Source of the DNA: Rathayibacter sp. VKM Ac-2879
GTDB lineage: Bacteria; Actinomycetota; Actinomycetes; Actinomycetales; Microbacteriaceae
Assembly (NCBI RefSeq): GCF_015351245.1
Contig: NZ_JADKSO010000001.1
Location: forward strand, 310,001 to 374,000
Direction of reading: 5' to 3'
DNA length: 64,000 bases
Positions 1 through 8,392 of this stretch are shown here, one piece after another (positions within the stretch are counted from its first letter, which is position 1; each line of letters opens with the position of its first letter). A model generated the notes under the pieces. It had not been told where the DNA came from, did not search any database, and saw only the letters and a program-made list of their open reading frames with translations. A program made the position numbers and the translations under genes.

Positions 1-97
1 TCGGCGGCGTGTTCCGCTTTTTGTGTATCGGCGCGGATCGTGCGAGTAGGACCGCTCGCGAATGATGGAACCGACCACGAGAGTCGGGTGCCGCGAG

Positions 98-595
98 TCA
101 TGACGCCGGGCGGACCATGCGGATCTCTCTGATGCCGGCTTCGATCTTGACTGTTCCAGTGGGTGTGAAACCGCTCTTTCGATAGAACGCCTGTGCCCGC
201 GGAGCAGGGTCGCCGACCCAGAGCGCTGCGGGCTCGCCAGGATCGATCACCGCGTTCAAGAGAGCCGCGCCTGTTCCGGTTCCGTGGTATTCGGAGGCGA
301 CGTAGAGGACGTTCAGGTGCCACGTCCATTCCTCCCCCTCGGTGGGGTTCGACATGGCGATGCCGACGATGACGCCTTCGCGTTCTGCGACGGCGACTCG
401 AATGTCGGCCCATCGCTCGTCTGTCAGAGCACTGATCCAGAATCGTTCCCTGGATTCGAGCAGGTCAGGCGCATCGAGGACGGCGTCTGACACCAGAGTG
501 CCGCGATAGGTCTCGCGCCACGATGCAACGTGCACCGACGCCATCGCTTCCGCATCGGCTGGCCGTGCCGGTCGAACCAAGAAGTCGCGTTCCAT
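98..595 (-). CDS. GNAT family N-acetyltransferase
   Basis: A 165-residue single-domain GNAT protein that would transfer an acetyl group from acetyl-CoA to an unknown amine. The N-terminal RPARPADAEAMASVHVASWRETYRG is written here only in part: the ASWRETYRG segment is the strand-helix start typical of GNATs. The LNVLYVASEYHGTGTGAALL stretch holds the acetyl-CoA loop (R/Q-x-x-G-x-G/A type, here HGTGTG), and AQAFYRKSGF is the usual final helix-strand. The ATG start at 595 gives the expected family length. It stands alone, with Lsr2 on the opposite strand beyond a 351-bp gap. The substrate cannot be told from sequence. Confidence 0.9.
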   Translation of the reverse strand: MERDFLVRPARPADAEAMASVHVASWRETYRGTLVSDAVLDAPDLLESRERFWISALTDERWADIRVAVAEREGVIVGIAMSNPTEGEEWTWHLNVLYVASEYHGTGTGAALLNAVIDPGEPAALWVGDPAPRAQAFYRKSGFTPTGTVKIEAGIREIRMVRPAS

Positions 596-946
596 GCGCC
601 CACGCTACTCAGCAGGCGGGCACGGAGACTGTCCACGGAAGGGTGCCAGGGACGGAGCCGACCGATGGAGCCTGCGGCGCTCGTGACACTCACGGAGATC
701 CCGGCCCTTGCCCACCGGTTCGCGGGGATGAACGAGGTCTTCGTCGTGCTGGTCGGAGTGATCGTGGCGGGCCGTCGGAGGCCGGCCGACTCGCACCGGT
801 CGCGGCGAACACCCCGACGAGGAACAGGAGCGCTGCGATGACTCCGGACCGGTGCTTGGGATGCAGGAGAGGGCATGGGTACCCTGGTCAGCGGGTGCGG
901 CTTATCGTCGCAGGGTGCGGAAGAAGCAGTAGGAGTCTCTCGCTGA
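596..946. other. Intergenic stretch, no supported gene
   Basis: This 351-bp gap separates two divergent genes. Short frames exist on both strands. One minus-strand frame contains a hydrophobic run (VIAALLFLVGVFAATGAS) that looks like a leftover membrane segment, but it has no clear start and no domain. It must hold the promoters of both flanking genes, yet I cannot assign them with confidence. Confidence 0.4.
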
Positions 947-1294
947 ATGGCTGAGCAAAGTGTTCTCATTGACGATCTCACCGGCGCCGTGATCCACGAG
1001 GGTCGCGGCGGCACGGTCGCCTTCTCGATCGACGACCGCGAATACGAGATCGATTTGACGGCGGCGAACATCGGCAAGCTACATCGGGCGATGGCGCCGT
1101 TCATCGCTGCGGCGCGCGCGTTGTCCTCGACGGCTCCGGAGCGGCGGGTGATCGCGGTCGCGGCCGGAGCGGGCCGCAAATCTCCCGAGATGCTCGCGGC
1201 CATCCGCCACTGGGCGCGCCGGCACGGTCACGAGGTGCCTCGATCGGGACGCATCCCGCGCGACGTGCAGGCCGCGTACGACGCCGCGCACTGA
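947..1294 (+). CDS. lsr2: Lsr2 family nucleoid-associated protein
   Basis: Lsr2 is the actinobacterial H-NS-like protein that bridges DNA and silences AT-rich, often foreign, genes. This 115-residue copy has the N-terminal dimerisation strand region (VLIDDLTG, then FSIDDREYEIDLTAAN) and the C-terminal DNA-binding domain (IRHWARRHGHEV, then GRIPRDVQAAYDAAH). The usual AT-hook-like Arg-Gly-Arg reads Ser-Gly-Arg here, with an Arg one place earlier, so minor-groove contact may differ from the standard protein. The middle linker is short. The accessory region 12 kb downstream is the kind of DNA Lsr2 silences; that link is inference. Confidence 0.93.
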   Translation: MAEQSVLIDDLTGAVIHEGRGGTVAFSIDDREYEIDLTAANIGKLHRAMAPFIAAARALSSTAPERRVIAVAAGAGRKSPEMLAAIRHWARRHGHEVPRSGRIPRDVQAAYDAAH

Positions 1295-1299
1295 CGCTC

Positions 1300-1628
1300 C
1301 CGTGCCGACGCGGACGAGTGCCGCGCCGATCGAGGTCCGCTCCCCCAGGGAGGCCGAGCAGAACGGCCGTCCCAGCGACCACTCCGACCACACGCATTCC
1401 CGCCGCCCCGAGGACGAGCGGGACGAGCACCCAGCCCTAACCGTCGCGGCCGAGTGCGCCGGGGACGACGAGACCCGTGACGACTGCGGCGGCGCTGAGC
1501 CACGCTGCCCGGCCCCGGCCCACTCGGCGGACGAAAGGGGCGACGAACCGACCTCCGGCCAGCAGTCCCACACCCTGCGGTAGCGCCCCGACCCCTCCGA
1601 ACGCGGGGCCGCACGCCGTCAAGTGCAT
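1300..1628 (-). pseudogene. MFS-type transporter fragment
   Basis: A minus-strand frame reads as transmembrane segments of an MFS (DHA2-like) transporter: GVGALPQGVGLLAGG, then AWLSAAAVVTGLVVPGAL. It hits an in-frame TAG at 1437-1439 and continues with WVLVPLVLGAAGMRVVGVVAG. Neither end looks native, and about 110 residues is a small part of a normal 400-500-residue transporter. I read it as a decayed remnant lying between lsr2 and the sulfur operon. The family call rests on helix pattern only; it could be another multi-pass membrane protein. Confidence 0.4.
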
Positions 1629-1750
1629 GACTCCCTGTTGCGCTTCGTGTCCTCGCGCGAGCCACGAGGGGTTCGCCTCCGCCGCATTCTCCTTACTGTC
1701 TCGTGATGGGCGTCTGCCCCACGTCCTCGAAGGGCCAGGAGGAGGAGACC

Positions 1751-3493
1751 ATGACCACGAGCAGCACCCCTGCGCGACCCGTCGACGCGCGCGCCGCCTC
1801 CGGGGCGCAAGTGCGCCCGCCGCGCAGCTCGACGAAGCCGAACGGCCAGTGGCTGGTCGACGGCACGGCTCCCCTCAACGCGAACGAGGAGTGGAAGCAG
1901 GCAGACGGTGGACTCGCGGTGCGCGAACGAATCGAGACCGTCTACGCCGCGGGAGGCTTCGCGTCGATCGATCCGACCGATCTGCACGGCCGCTTCCGCT
2001 GGTGGGGGCTCTACACCCAGCGCCGGCCAGGGATCGACGGCGGGCGCACCGCCACCCTCGAGCCCCACGAGCTCGAGGACGAATACTTCATGCTGCGCGT
2101 CCGGATCGACGGCGGGCAGCTCACGACACGGCAGCTGCGTGTGATCGGCGAGATCTCGACGGAGTTCGGCCGGGGGAGCGCCGACCTCACCGACCGGCAG
2201 AACATCCAGCTGCACTGGATCCGTGTCGAGGACGTTCCCGAGATCTGGCGGCGCCTCGAGGCGGTCGGGTTGGGTACCACCGAGGCGTGCGGAGACGTGC
2301 CCCGGGTGATCCTCGGCTCTCCCGTCGCGGGCGTCGCGGCCGACGAGCTGCTCGACCCGACTCCGCAGATCGCGCAGATCACCGAGAGGTTCCTCGGCGA
2401 CGAGTCGCTCGCGAACTTGCCGCGCAAGTTCAAGTCAGCGATCACCGGGCATCCCAGCCAGGATGTCGTCCACGAGATCAACGACGTCGCGTTCGTGCCG
2501 GTCGTGCACCCCGAGCTCGGGGTCGGCTATGACCTGTGGGTCGGGGGCGCGCTCTCGACCGCACCTCGACTGGGCGAACGGCTCGGTGCCTTCGTCGCGC
2601 CGGAGCGGGTCGCCGAGACCTGGCACGGCGTCGTGCAGATCTTCCGTGACTACGGCTACCGGCGCCTGCGCAACAAGGCTCGGCTGAAGTTCCTCCTCGC
2701 GGAGTGGGGAACCGAGAGGTTCCGCGAGGTGCTCGAGACCGAGTACCTCACCTCGCCGCTGCCCGACGGCCCGGCGCCGGCGGCGCCTACCACCGCGGGC
2801 GACCACGTCGGCGTGCACCGCCAGAAAGACGGCCGCTTCTTCGTCGGAGCGAGTCCCCTCGTGGGTCGCGTCTCCGGTCCGGTGCTGACGGCGTTGGCCG
2901 AGCTGCTCGAAGAGAACGACTCTTTCCGCCTCCGCACCACACCCCACCAGAAGCTGGTGGTCCTCGACGTGCCGGAGCAGCGGGTGGAGCAGCTCGTCGC
3001 CGGCCTCGAGAAGCTCGGGCTCTCGGTCCGACCGAGCGTGTTCCGTCGCGGTGCGATCGCCTGCACCGGGATCGAGTTCTGCAAGCTTGCGATCGTCGAG
3101 ACGAAGAAGACGGCGTCGCTCGCCGTGGAGCAGCTCGACGAGCGTCTCGGGTCTCTCGAACTGCCGCACCGCCTCAGCCTGCACGTCAATGGCTGCCCCA
3201 ACTCGTGCGCGCGCATCCAGACAGCCGACATCGGGCTCAAGGGGCAGCTCCTCCCCGACGGAGACGGCGGCCAGACCCCGGGATTCCAGGTGCACCTGGG
3301 CGGCGGCCTCGCCTCGCAGGAGAACGGCGAGGCGGCGCTCGGGCGCACGGTCCGCGGTCTCAAGGTGACGGCCGACGGCCTCGCCGACTACGTCGAGCGC
3401 TTGGTGCGCCGATTCCTGGTCGAGCGCGATGCAGCGAGCGACGAGACCTTCGCCCGCTGGGCGCACCGAGCCGACGAGGAGGCCCTCCAGTGA
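1751..3493 (+). CDS. sir: Ferredoxin-dependent sulfite reductase (siroheme)
   Basis: Reduces sulfite to sulfide with six electrons from ferredoxin in the cytoplasm. The 580 residues hold the duplicated ferredoxin-like and nitrite/sulfite reductase halves. The siroheme-[4Fe-4S] ligands are visible as C438, C444, C482 and C486 (TGIEFCK and HVNGCPNSCAR motifs, the C-x5-C and C-x3-C pattern). An upstream in-frame ATG exists at 1703, but the ATG at 1751 sits just after an AGGAGGAGG ribosome site, so I chose 1751. It overlaps cysH by 4 bp (GTGA). A nitrite reductase is the alternative reading for this family; the cysH-cysD-cysN neighbours argue for sulfite. Confidence 0.93.
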   Translation: MTTSSTPARPVDARAASGAQVRPPRSSTKPNGQWLVDGTAPLNANEEWKQADGGLAVRERIETVYAAGGFASIDPTDLHGRFRWWGLYTQRRPGIDGGRTATLEPHELEDEYFMLRVRIDGGQLTTRQLRVIGEISTEFGRGSADLTDRQNIQLHWIRVEDVPEIWRRLEAVGLGTTEACGDVPRVILGSPVAGVAADELLDPTPQIAQITERFLGDESLANLPRKFKSAITGHPSQDVVHEINDVAFVPVVHPELGVGYDLWVGGALSTAPRLGERLGAFVAPERVAETWHGVVQIFRDYGYRRLRNKARLKFLLAEWGTERFREVLETEYLTSPLPDGPAPAAPTTAGDHVGVHRQKDGRFFVGASPLVGRVSGPVLTALAELLEENDSFRLRTTPHQKLVVLDVPEQRVEQLVAGLEKLGLSVRPSVFRRGAIACTGIEFCKLAIVETKKTASLAVEQLDERLGSLELPHRLSLHVNGCPNSCARIQTADIGLKGQLLPDGDGGQTPGFQVHLGGGLASQENGEAALGRTVRGLKVTADGLADYVERLVRRFLVERDAASDETFARWAHRADEEALQ

Positions 3494-4233
3494 GCGTCAC
3501 CCCTGCCCCCCGCCCCGCAGTGCGGCGCTCCCGTGAGGAGCTGCGGGCGCTCGCCGCACGCGGCGCCGCTGAGCTGCGCAGCGGCACCGACGAGGAGGCG
3601 ACGCCGGCCGAGGTCGTCGCGTGGGTCGCCGAGAACGTCGCCGTCGGCTCCGTCGCCGTCGCATGCTCCATGGCGGATGCCGCGCTGCCGCACCTGATCG
3701 CCGAGCGCTTGCCGGGAGTCGACGTGCTCTTCCTCGACACCGGCTACCACTTCGTCGAGACGCGGGCGACGCGCGACGAGGTCGAGCGCACGCTCGCCGT
3801 CCGGGTGATCGACGTGCTGCCCGAGCAGACCGTCGCCGAGCAGGACGCCGAGTTCGGCGCCGCGCTCCATGCCCGCGACGCGGCCCTGTGCTGCGCGCGC
3901 CGCAAAGTCGGGCCGCTGAGGGACGCCCTCTCGGGCTACGAGCTGTGGGCGACCGGGGTCCGCCGCGAGGAGGCTCCCACCCGCGCCGCCACTCCGCTCG
4001 TGCAGTGGGACGAGCGCAACGGCCTGGTGAAGGTGAACCCTGTCGCGGCCTGGAGCTTCGACGACCTCCTCGACTACGCCGGCACCCATCGCGTGCCGGT
4101 GAACCTCCTCGTCTCGAACGGCTACCCCTCGATCGGCTGCGCGCCGTGCACGCAGCCGGTGGCTCCGGGCGAGGATCCCCGCGCCGGCCGATGGGCCGGC
4201 CTGGCCAAGACGGAATGTGGACTCCACCTATGA
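3490..4233 (+). CDS. cysH: Phosphoadenylyl/adenylyl-sulfate reductase
   Basis: Reduces activated sulfate to sulfite in the cytoplasm, using thioredoxin as electron donor. The protein has 247 residues from a GTG overlapping the sir stop. It carries C134-C135 and C217-x-x-C220, the four ligands of the [4Fe-4S] cluster that mark APS reductases rather than plain PAPS reductases. The C-terminal KTECGLH (C243) is the catalytic cysteine motif. No cysC (APS kinase) is present and cysN is not fused to one, which fits direct use of APS. The stop overlaps the cysD start (ATGA). Confidence 0.95.
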   Translation: MSVTPAPRPAVRRSREELRALAARGAAELRSGTDEEATPAEVVAWVAENVAVGSVAVACSMADAALPHLIAERLPGVDVLFLDTGYHFVETRATRDEVERTLAVRVIDVLPEQTVAEQDAEFGAALHARDAALCCARRKVGPLRDALSGYELWATGVRREEAPTRAATPLVQWDERNGLVKVNPVAAWSFDDLLDYAGTHRVPVNLLVSNGYPSIGCAPCTQPVAPGEDPRAGRWAGLAKTECGLHL

Positions 4234-5177
4234 CCATCACACCGACGGCCCTCGCGACGACCGTGCTACGCGGCTCCTCTGCGCCCCGACCCTCCACTCT
4301 CGACCTCCTGGAGGCGGAGGCGATCCACATCCTCCGGGAGGTCGTCGCCGAGTTCGAGCGCCCTGTGCTGCTGTTCTCCGGCGGCAAAGACTCGGTGGTC
4401 GTGCTGACCCTCGCGGCGAAGGCCTTCTCGCCCGGGCGGGTGCCCTTTCCCGTGCTGCACGTCGACACGGGCCACAACTTCCCCGAGGTGCTCGCCTTCC
4501 GCGACGAGACCGTCGCGCGGTACGGCCTGCAGGTGAAGGTCGCCCGTGTGCAGGACTGGATCGACGACGGCCGGCTGCGGGAACGCCCCGACGGCACGCG
4601 CAACCCTCTGCAGACGCTGCCCCTGCTCGACGCCATCGCCGAGGGCCGCCACGACGTGGTGCTCGGAGGCGCCCGTCGCGACGAGGACAAGGCGCGCGCG
4701 AAGGAGCGCATCCTCTCCCTCCGCGACGAGTTCGGCCAGTGGAACCCGCGCACCCAGCGGCCGGAGCTGTGGAGCCTGTACAACGGCCGGCATACTCCCG
4801 GCCAGCACGTCCGCGCCTTCCCCATCTCGAACTGGACCGAGCTCGACATCTGGCGCTACATCGAGCGTGAGAGCATCGCGCTGCCCTCGCTCTACTTCGC
4901 GCACGCGCGGGAGGTGTTCCGCCGCGACGGGATGTGGCGCGCGGTCGGCGACTCCTCTCCCGCTCGCCCCGACGAGACGGTCGAGACCCGGAGGGTGCGC
5001 TATCGCACCGTCGGCGACATGAGCTGCACGGGAGCCGTGGAGTCGGACGCGGCGGACCTCGCCGCGATCGTCGTCGAGGTCGGACGAACCACCGTGACCG
5101 AGCGCGGGGCGACCCGTGCCGACGACCGCCTCTCGGAGGCGGCGATGGAAGACCGCAAGAAGGACGGCTACTTCTGA
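4230..5177 (+). CDS. cysD: Sulfate adenylyltransferase subunit 2
   Basis: The catalytic half of ATP sulfurylase, which makes APS from ATP and sulfate with CysN. The 315 residues contain the PP-loop ATP motif SGGKDS at 50-55 and the family signatures VDTGHNFPE, GGARRDEDKARAKER and FPISNWTELDIWRYI. The C-terminal EDRKKDGYF end is conserved in the family. The ATG at 4230 overlaps the cysH stop and the TGA at 5175 overlaps the cysN ATG by one base, so cysH, cysD and cysN are translationally coupled. Confidence 0.97.
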   Translation: MTITPTALATTVLRGSSAPRPSTLDLLEAEAIHILREVVAEFERPVLLFSGGKDSVVVLTLAAKAFSPGRVPFPVLHVDTGHNFPEVLAFRDETVARYGLQVKVARVQDWIDDGRLRERPDGTRNPLQTLPLLDAIAEGRHDVVLGGARRDEDKARAKERILSLRDEFGQWNPRTQRPELWSLYNGRHTPGQHVRAFPISNWTELDIWRYIERESIALPSLYFAHAREVFRRDGMWRAVGDSSPARPDETVETRRVRYRTVGDMSCTGAVESDAADLAAIVVEVGRTTVTERGATRADDRLSEAAMEDRKKDGYF

Positions 5178-6481
5178 TGACGACGACCACTCCTGTCGGC
5201 ACCCTTGTGCGCTTCGCGACCGCCGGCTCCGTCGACGACGGCAAGTCGACCCTCGTCGGGCGGCTCCTGCACGACTCGAAGGCGATCCTCGCCGACCAGC
5301 TCGAACAGGTGACCCGCACCTCCGCCGAGCGTGGATTCGCGCACGGCGACGGCATCGACTTCGCCCTGCTGACCGACGGCTTGCGCGCGGAGCGAGAGCA
5401 GGGCATCACGATCGACGTCGCCTACCGCTACTTCGCGACCCCTGCTCGCAGCTTCATCCTCGCCGACTGCCCGGGCCACGTGCAGTACACGCGCAACATG
5501 GTCACCGGGGCCACGACCGCCGACGCCGTGGTGGTGCTGATCGACGGACGTAAGGGAGTCCTCGAGCAGACTCGACGCCATCTCGCGGTACTCGCGCTTC
5601 TGCGCGTGCCGCACACGATCGTCGCCGTCAACAAGATCGATCTGCTCGACTACTCCGTCGAGGTGTTCGACGCGGTCGCGGCGCAGGTGCGTGCGGTCGC
5701 CGACGAGCTCGGCCTCGACGACGTGCACGTGCTGCCCGTCTCGGCGCTCGAGGGGGACAACGTCGTGGAGCGCTCGGCGAACACGCCCTGGTACGACGGT
5801 CCCGCCCTGCTCGAACTGCTCGAGTCGCTGCCGACGCAGGACGAGCTCGTGAGCGTCGCACTGCCCTTCCGCCTCCCGGTGCAGCTCGTGCTGCGCCCGC
5901 AGGGCGGGCTCGCTCCCGACGTCGACGACCCTGAGCGCTTCCGCGACTACCGCGCGGTCGCGGGCCGGGTCGCCTCCGGGACCGTGCGGCTCGGCGACGA
6001 GGTCGAGGTGCTGCCGGCGGGCATCCGCACGACCGTCACCGGGATCCGGGTGGCCGGCCGAGACGTCGAGGGAGCGAGGACCTCGCAGTCCGTCGCGCTC
6101 GAGCTCGCCGACGAGGTCGACGCCGCCCGCGGCTCCGTCATCGCCGGAGCGGGCACCGCGCCGGTCGCCCGCCGCGACCTCGAGGCCGACCTCTTCCAGC
6201 TCGATGCGCGGCCGCTCACCGCCGGCGCCCGGGTCCTCGTCAAGCACGGCACGGCGACCGTGCAGGCTCTCGTCGACGAGATCGTCGCCCGCCGCGATCT
6301 CGACTCCCTCTCAGACGAGCCGGCGGAGGCGCTCGCCGTCAACGACATCGGCCGGGTGCGCCTGCGCCTCGCCTCCGAGCTCCCGCTCGAGCCGTACTCG
6401 GTGAACCGGGCGACCGGGTCGTTCCTCGTCATCGACCCCGCCGACGGCGCCACCCTCGCGGCCGGGACCGTTCGGGCCTGA
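5177..6481 (+). CDS. cysN: Sulfate adenylyltransferase subunit 1 (GTPase)
   Basis: An EF-Tu-like GTPase that drives APS formation by CysD. Its 434 residues include the P-loop GSVDDGKST (17-25), the G3 motif DCPGH and the G4 motif NKID, followed by two beta-barrel domains. There is no C-terminal APS kinase domain, so this is not the fused CysNC form known in mycobacteria. The length is normal for a stand-alone actinobacterial CysN. A 44-bp pyrimidine-rich gap with AGGAG leads to the next gene. Confidence 0.96.
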   Translation: MTTTTPVGTLVRFATAGSVDDGKSTLVGRLLHDSKAILADQLEQVTRTSAERGFAHGDGIDFALLTDGLRAEREQGITIDVAYRYFATPARSFILADCPGHVQYTRNMVTGATTADAVVVLIDGRKGVLEQTRRHLAVLALLRVPHTIVAVNKIDLLDYSVEVFDAVAAQVRAVADELGLDDVHVLPVSALEGDNVVERSANTPWYDGPALLELLESLPTQDELVSVALPFRLPVQLVLRPQGGLAPDVDDPERFRDYRAVAGRVASGTVRLGDEVEVLPAGIRTTVTGIRVAGRDVEGARTSQSVALELADEVDAARGSVIAGAGTAPVARRDLEADLFQLDARPLTAGARVLVKHGTATVQALVDEIVARRDLDSLSDEPAEALAVNDIGRVRLRLASELPLEPYSVNRATGSFLVIDPADGATLAAGTVRA

Positions 6482-6525
6482 CCCCCTTCCTTCTTCCCTC
6501 CCTCCCCCTCGACCAGGAGACGACC

Positions 6526-7593
6526 ATGATCCGTCGCACGCACGTCCGCACCACGAAGGCCCTCGCCGCCCTCGCCACGGCCGCTCTGATGCTGACGGGC
6601 TGTGCCTCCGCTGCCGCAGCGCCGGCGCCCGCCCAGCAGTTGCGTCTGGGCTATTTCGCGAACGTCACGCACGCGCCCGCGCTGATCGGGGTGCAAGAGG
6701 GGCTTTTCGCGAAGGCCCTCGGCGACACCGCGCTGAGCACCGAGGTGTTCACCGCGGGGCCGGCGGCAGTGGAGGCGCTCACCGCGGGCGCCATCGACGC
6801 CGCGTACCTCGGCCCGAACCCGTCGATCAACACGTTCATCCAGTCGGGCGGCCAGTCGGCGCGCATCGTCTCGGGTGTCACGACCGGAGGCGCGGCCCTC
6901 GTGGTGCGCGACGGCATCGACTCCCCGGCGGATTTCACCGGCACCACCCTCGCCAGCCCGCAGCTCGGCAACACTCAGGACGTGGCGCTGCGCACCTGGC
7001 TTGCAGCCAATGGGCACACCGCCGACACCTCGGGCGGAGGCGACGTCAGCGTCACACCGACCGACAACGCGCAGATCGCGACGCTCTTCCAGCAGGGTCG
7101 GATCGACGGCGCGTGGGTGCCGGAGCCGTGGGTGTCGCGGCTCGTGCTCGGCGGGGGTGGCCACGTGCTCGTCGATGAGGCCGACCTCTGGCCGCAGGGC
7201 GCCTTCCCGACGACCGTGCTCCTCGTGCGCGCCGACTATCTCGCGGCCCACCCCGAGACCGTCCAGAAGCTCGTCCAGGGCAACCTCGACGCGATCGCCT
7301 GGCTCGGCGCCCATCCCGATACCGCGGCGACCGAGATCAATGCGCGTCTCCAGGCTGACACGGGCGCTCCGCTGTCGGACGAGGTCATTGCCCGGGCGCT
7401 CGAGCACGTGGCGTTCTCGCCCGATCCGCACGCGGAGGTGTTCCAGACACTCGTCGACCATGGCGTCCAGGCGGGAGTGCAGAAGAAAGGCTCGGTCACG
7501 GGCCTGTTCGATCTGCGTCTTCTGAACGAGCAGCTCGCGGTCGCGGGGTCGGAGCCGGTGTCGGCCGGCGCCCTCGGTGAAGACGGTCGCTGA
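6526..7593 (+). CDS. ABC importer substrate-binding lipoprotein (SsuA/TauA type)
   Basis: An extracellular, lipid-anchored binding protein for sulfonates or a related sulfur source. A signal peptide ends in the lipobox LTGC, with C26 the lipidation site. The mature part has the NMT1/SsuA fold features LRLGYFANVTHAPALIG, GAIDAAYLGPNP and GAWVPEPWVSRL. It has 355 residues, typical for the family, with AGGAG upstream of the ATG. It lies between cysN and its own ATPase and permease. No classical cysTWA sulfate importer is seen, so this transporter may supply the pathway; whether it takes sulfonates, taurine or sulfate is not shown. Confidence 0.88.
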   Translation: MIRRTHVRTTKALAALATAALMLTGCASAAAAPAPAQQLRLGYFANVTHAPALIGVQEGLFAKALGDTALSTEVFTAGPAAVEALTAGAIDAAYLGPNPSINTFIQSGGQSARIVSGVTTGGAALVVRDGIDSPADFTGTTLASPQLGNTQDVALRTWLAANGHTADTSGGGDVSVTPTDNAQIATLFQQGRIDGAWVPEPWVSRLVLGGGGHVLVDEADLWPQGAFPTTVLLVRADYLAAHPETVQKLVQGNLDAIAWLGAHPDTAATEINARLQADTGAPLSDEVIARALEHVAFSPDPHAEVFQTLVDHGVQAGVQKKGSVTGLFDLRLLNEQLAVAGSEPVSAGALGEDGR

Positions 7594-7594
7594 G

Positions 7595-8392
7595 ATGGCG
7601 ACCACGGACATCGCCGAGCGGTCCGCCTCCACCCCGACGGCGTCGTTTACGCCAGCGGCACCCGCCCTGCGCCTCCGCGGCCTCACCAAGCGCTTCGGCG
7701 CGGGCGCCGACGTCCTTCAGAGCGTCGACCTGGACGTGCAGGCGGGCGAGTTCGTCTGCCTCATCGGGGCCTCGGGATGCGGGAAGTCGACCCTCCTGAA
7801 CGTCATCGCCGGGCTGGAGCAGCCGACCTCCGGGACGGTCGAGGTGCCGACCGCGGGCACAGCGGTGATGTTCCAGGAGTCGGCGCTCCTGCCGTGGCTG
7901 ACCGCCGCCCGCAACGTCGAGCTCGCGCTCGCTGTGCGTGGCGTGCCGCGCCGCGAGCGGCGGGCGCGCGCGCTCGAACTGCTCGACGTGGTCACCCTCG
8001 CGGAGGCGTCGGAGCGGCTCCCGCACGAACTCTCGGGCGGGATGCGGCAGCGCGTCGCGCTGGCGCGCGCCCTCGCCCAGGATCGGCCGATCCTGCTCAT
8101 GGACGAGCCTTTCGCGGCTCTCGACGCCATCACGCGCGATGTGCTCCACGAGGAGCTCGAGCGGGTGTGGCGTGCCTCCGAGCGCACGGTCGTGTTCGTG
8201 ACCCACAACGTGCGCGAAGCGGTGCGCCTCGGGCAGCGCATCGTGCTGCTGTCCAGCCGTCCCGGGCGGGTGGTCAGGGAATGGAGGATCCCGCAGGCGA
8301 CGGATCGCCACGTCGACTCGCCCGAGGTCTCCGCTCTCGCTTCCGAGATCACCGACGAGCTGCGGAAGGAGATCCGCCGCAATGCCGCGTGA
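7595..8392 (+). CDS. ABC importer ATPase (SsuB type)
   Basis: Energises the sulfonate-type importer at the inner face of the membrane. The protein has 265 residues. Walker A is GASGCGKST at 58-66, the Q-loop lies in MFQESALLPWL, the signature is LSGGMRQR and Walker B is ILLMDEPFAALD. The D-loop and the switch His (FVTHN) are present. An in-frame GTG at 7577 would overlap ssuA's end; the ATG at 7595, one base past the stop, is the more natural start. The stop overlaps the permease start. Confidence 0.92.
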   Translation: MATTDIAERSASTPTASFTPAAPALRLRGLTKRFGAGADVLQSVDLDVQAGEFVCLIGASGCGKSTLLNVIAGLEQPTSGTVEVPTAGTAVMFQESALLPWLTAARNVELALAVRGVPRRERRARALELLDVVTLAEASERLPHELSGGMRQRVALARALAQDRPILLMDEPFAALDAITRDVLHEELERVWRASERTVVFVTHNVREAVRLGQRIVLLSSRPGRVVREWRIPQATDRHVDSPEVSALASEITDELRKEIRRNAA

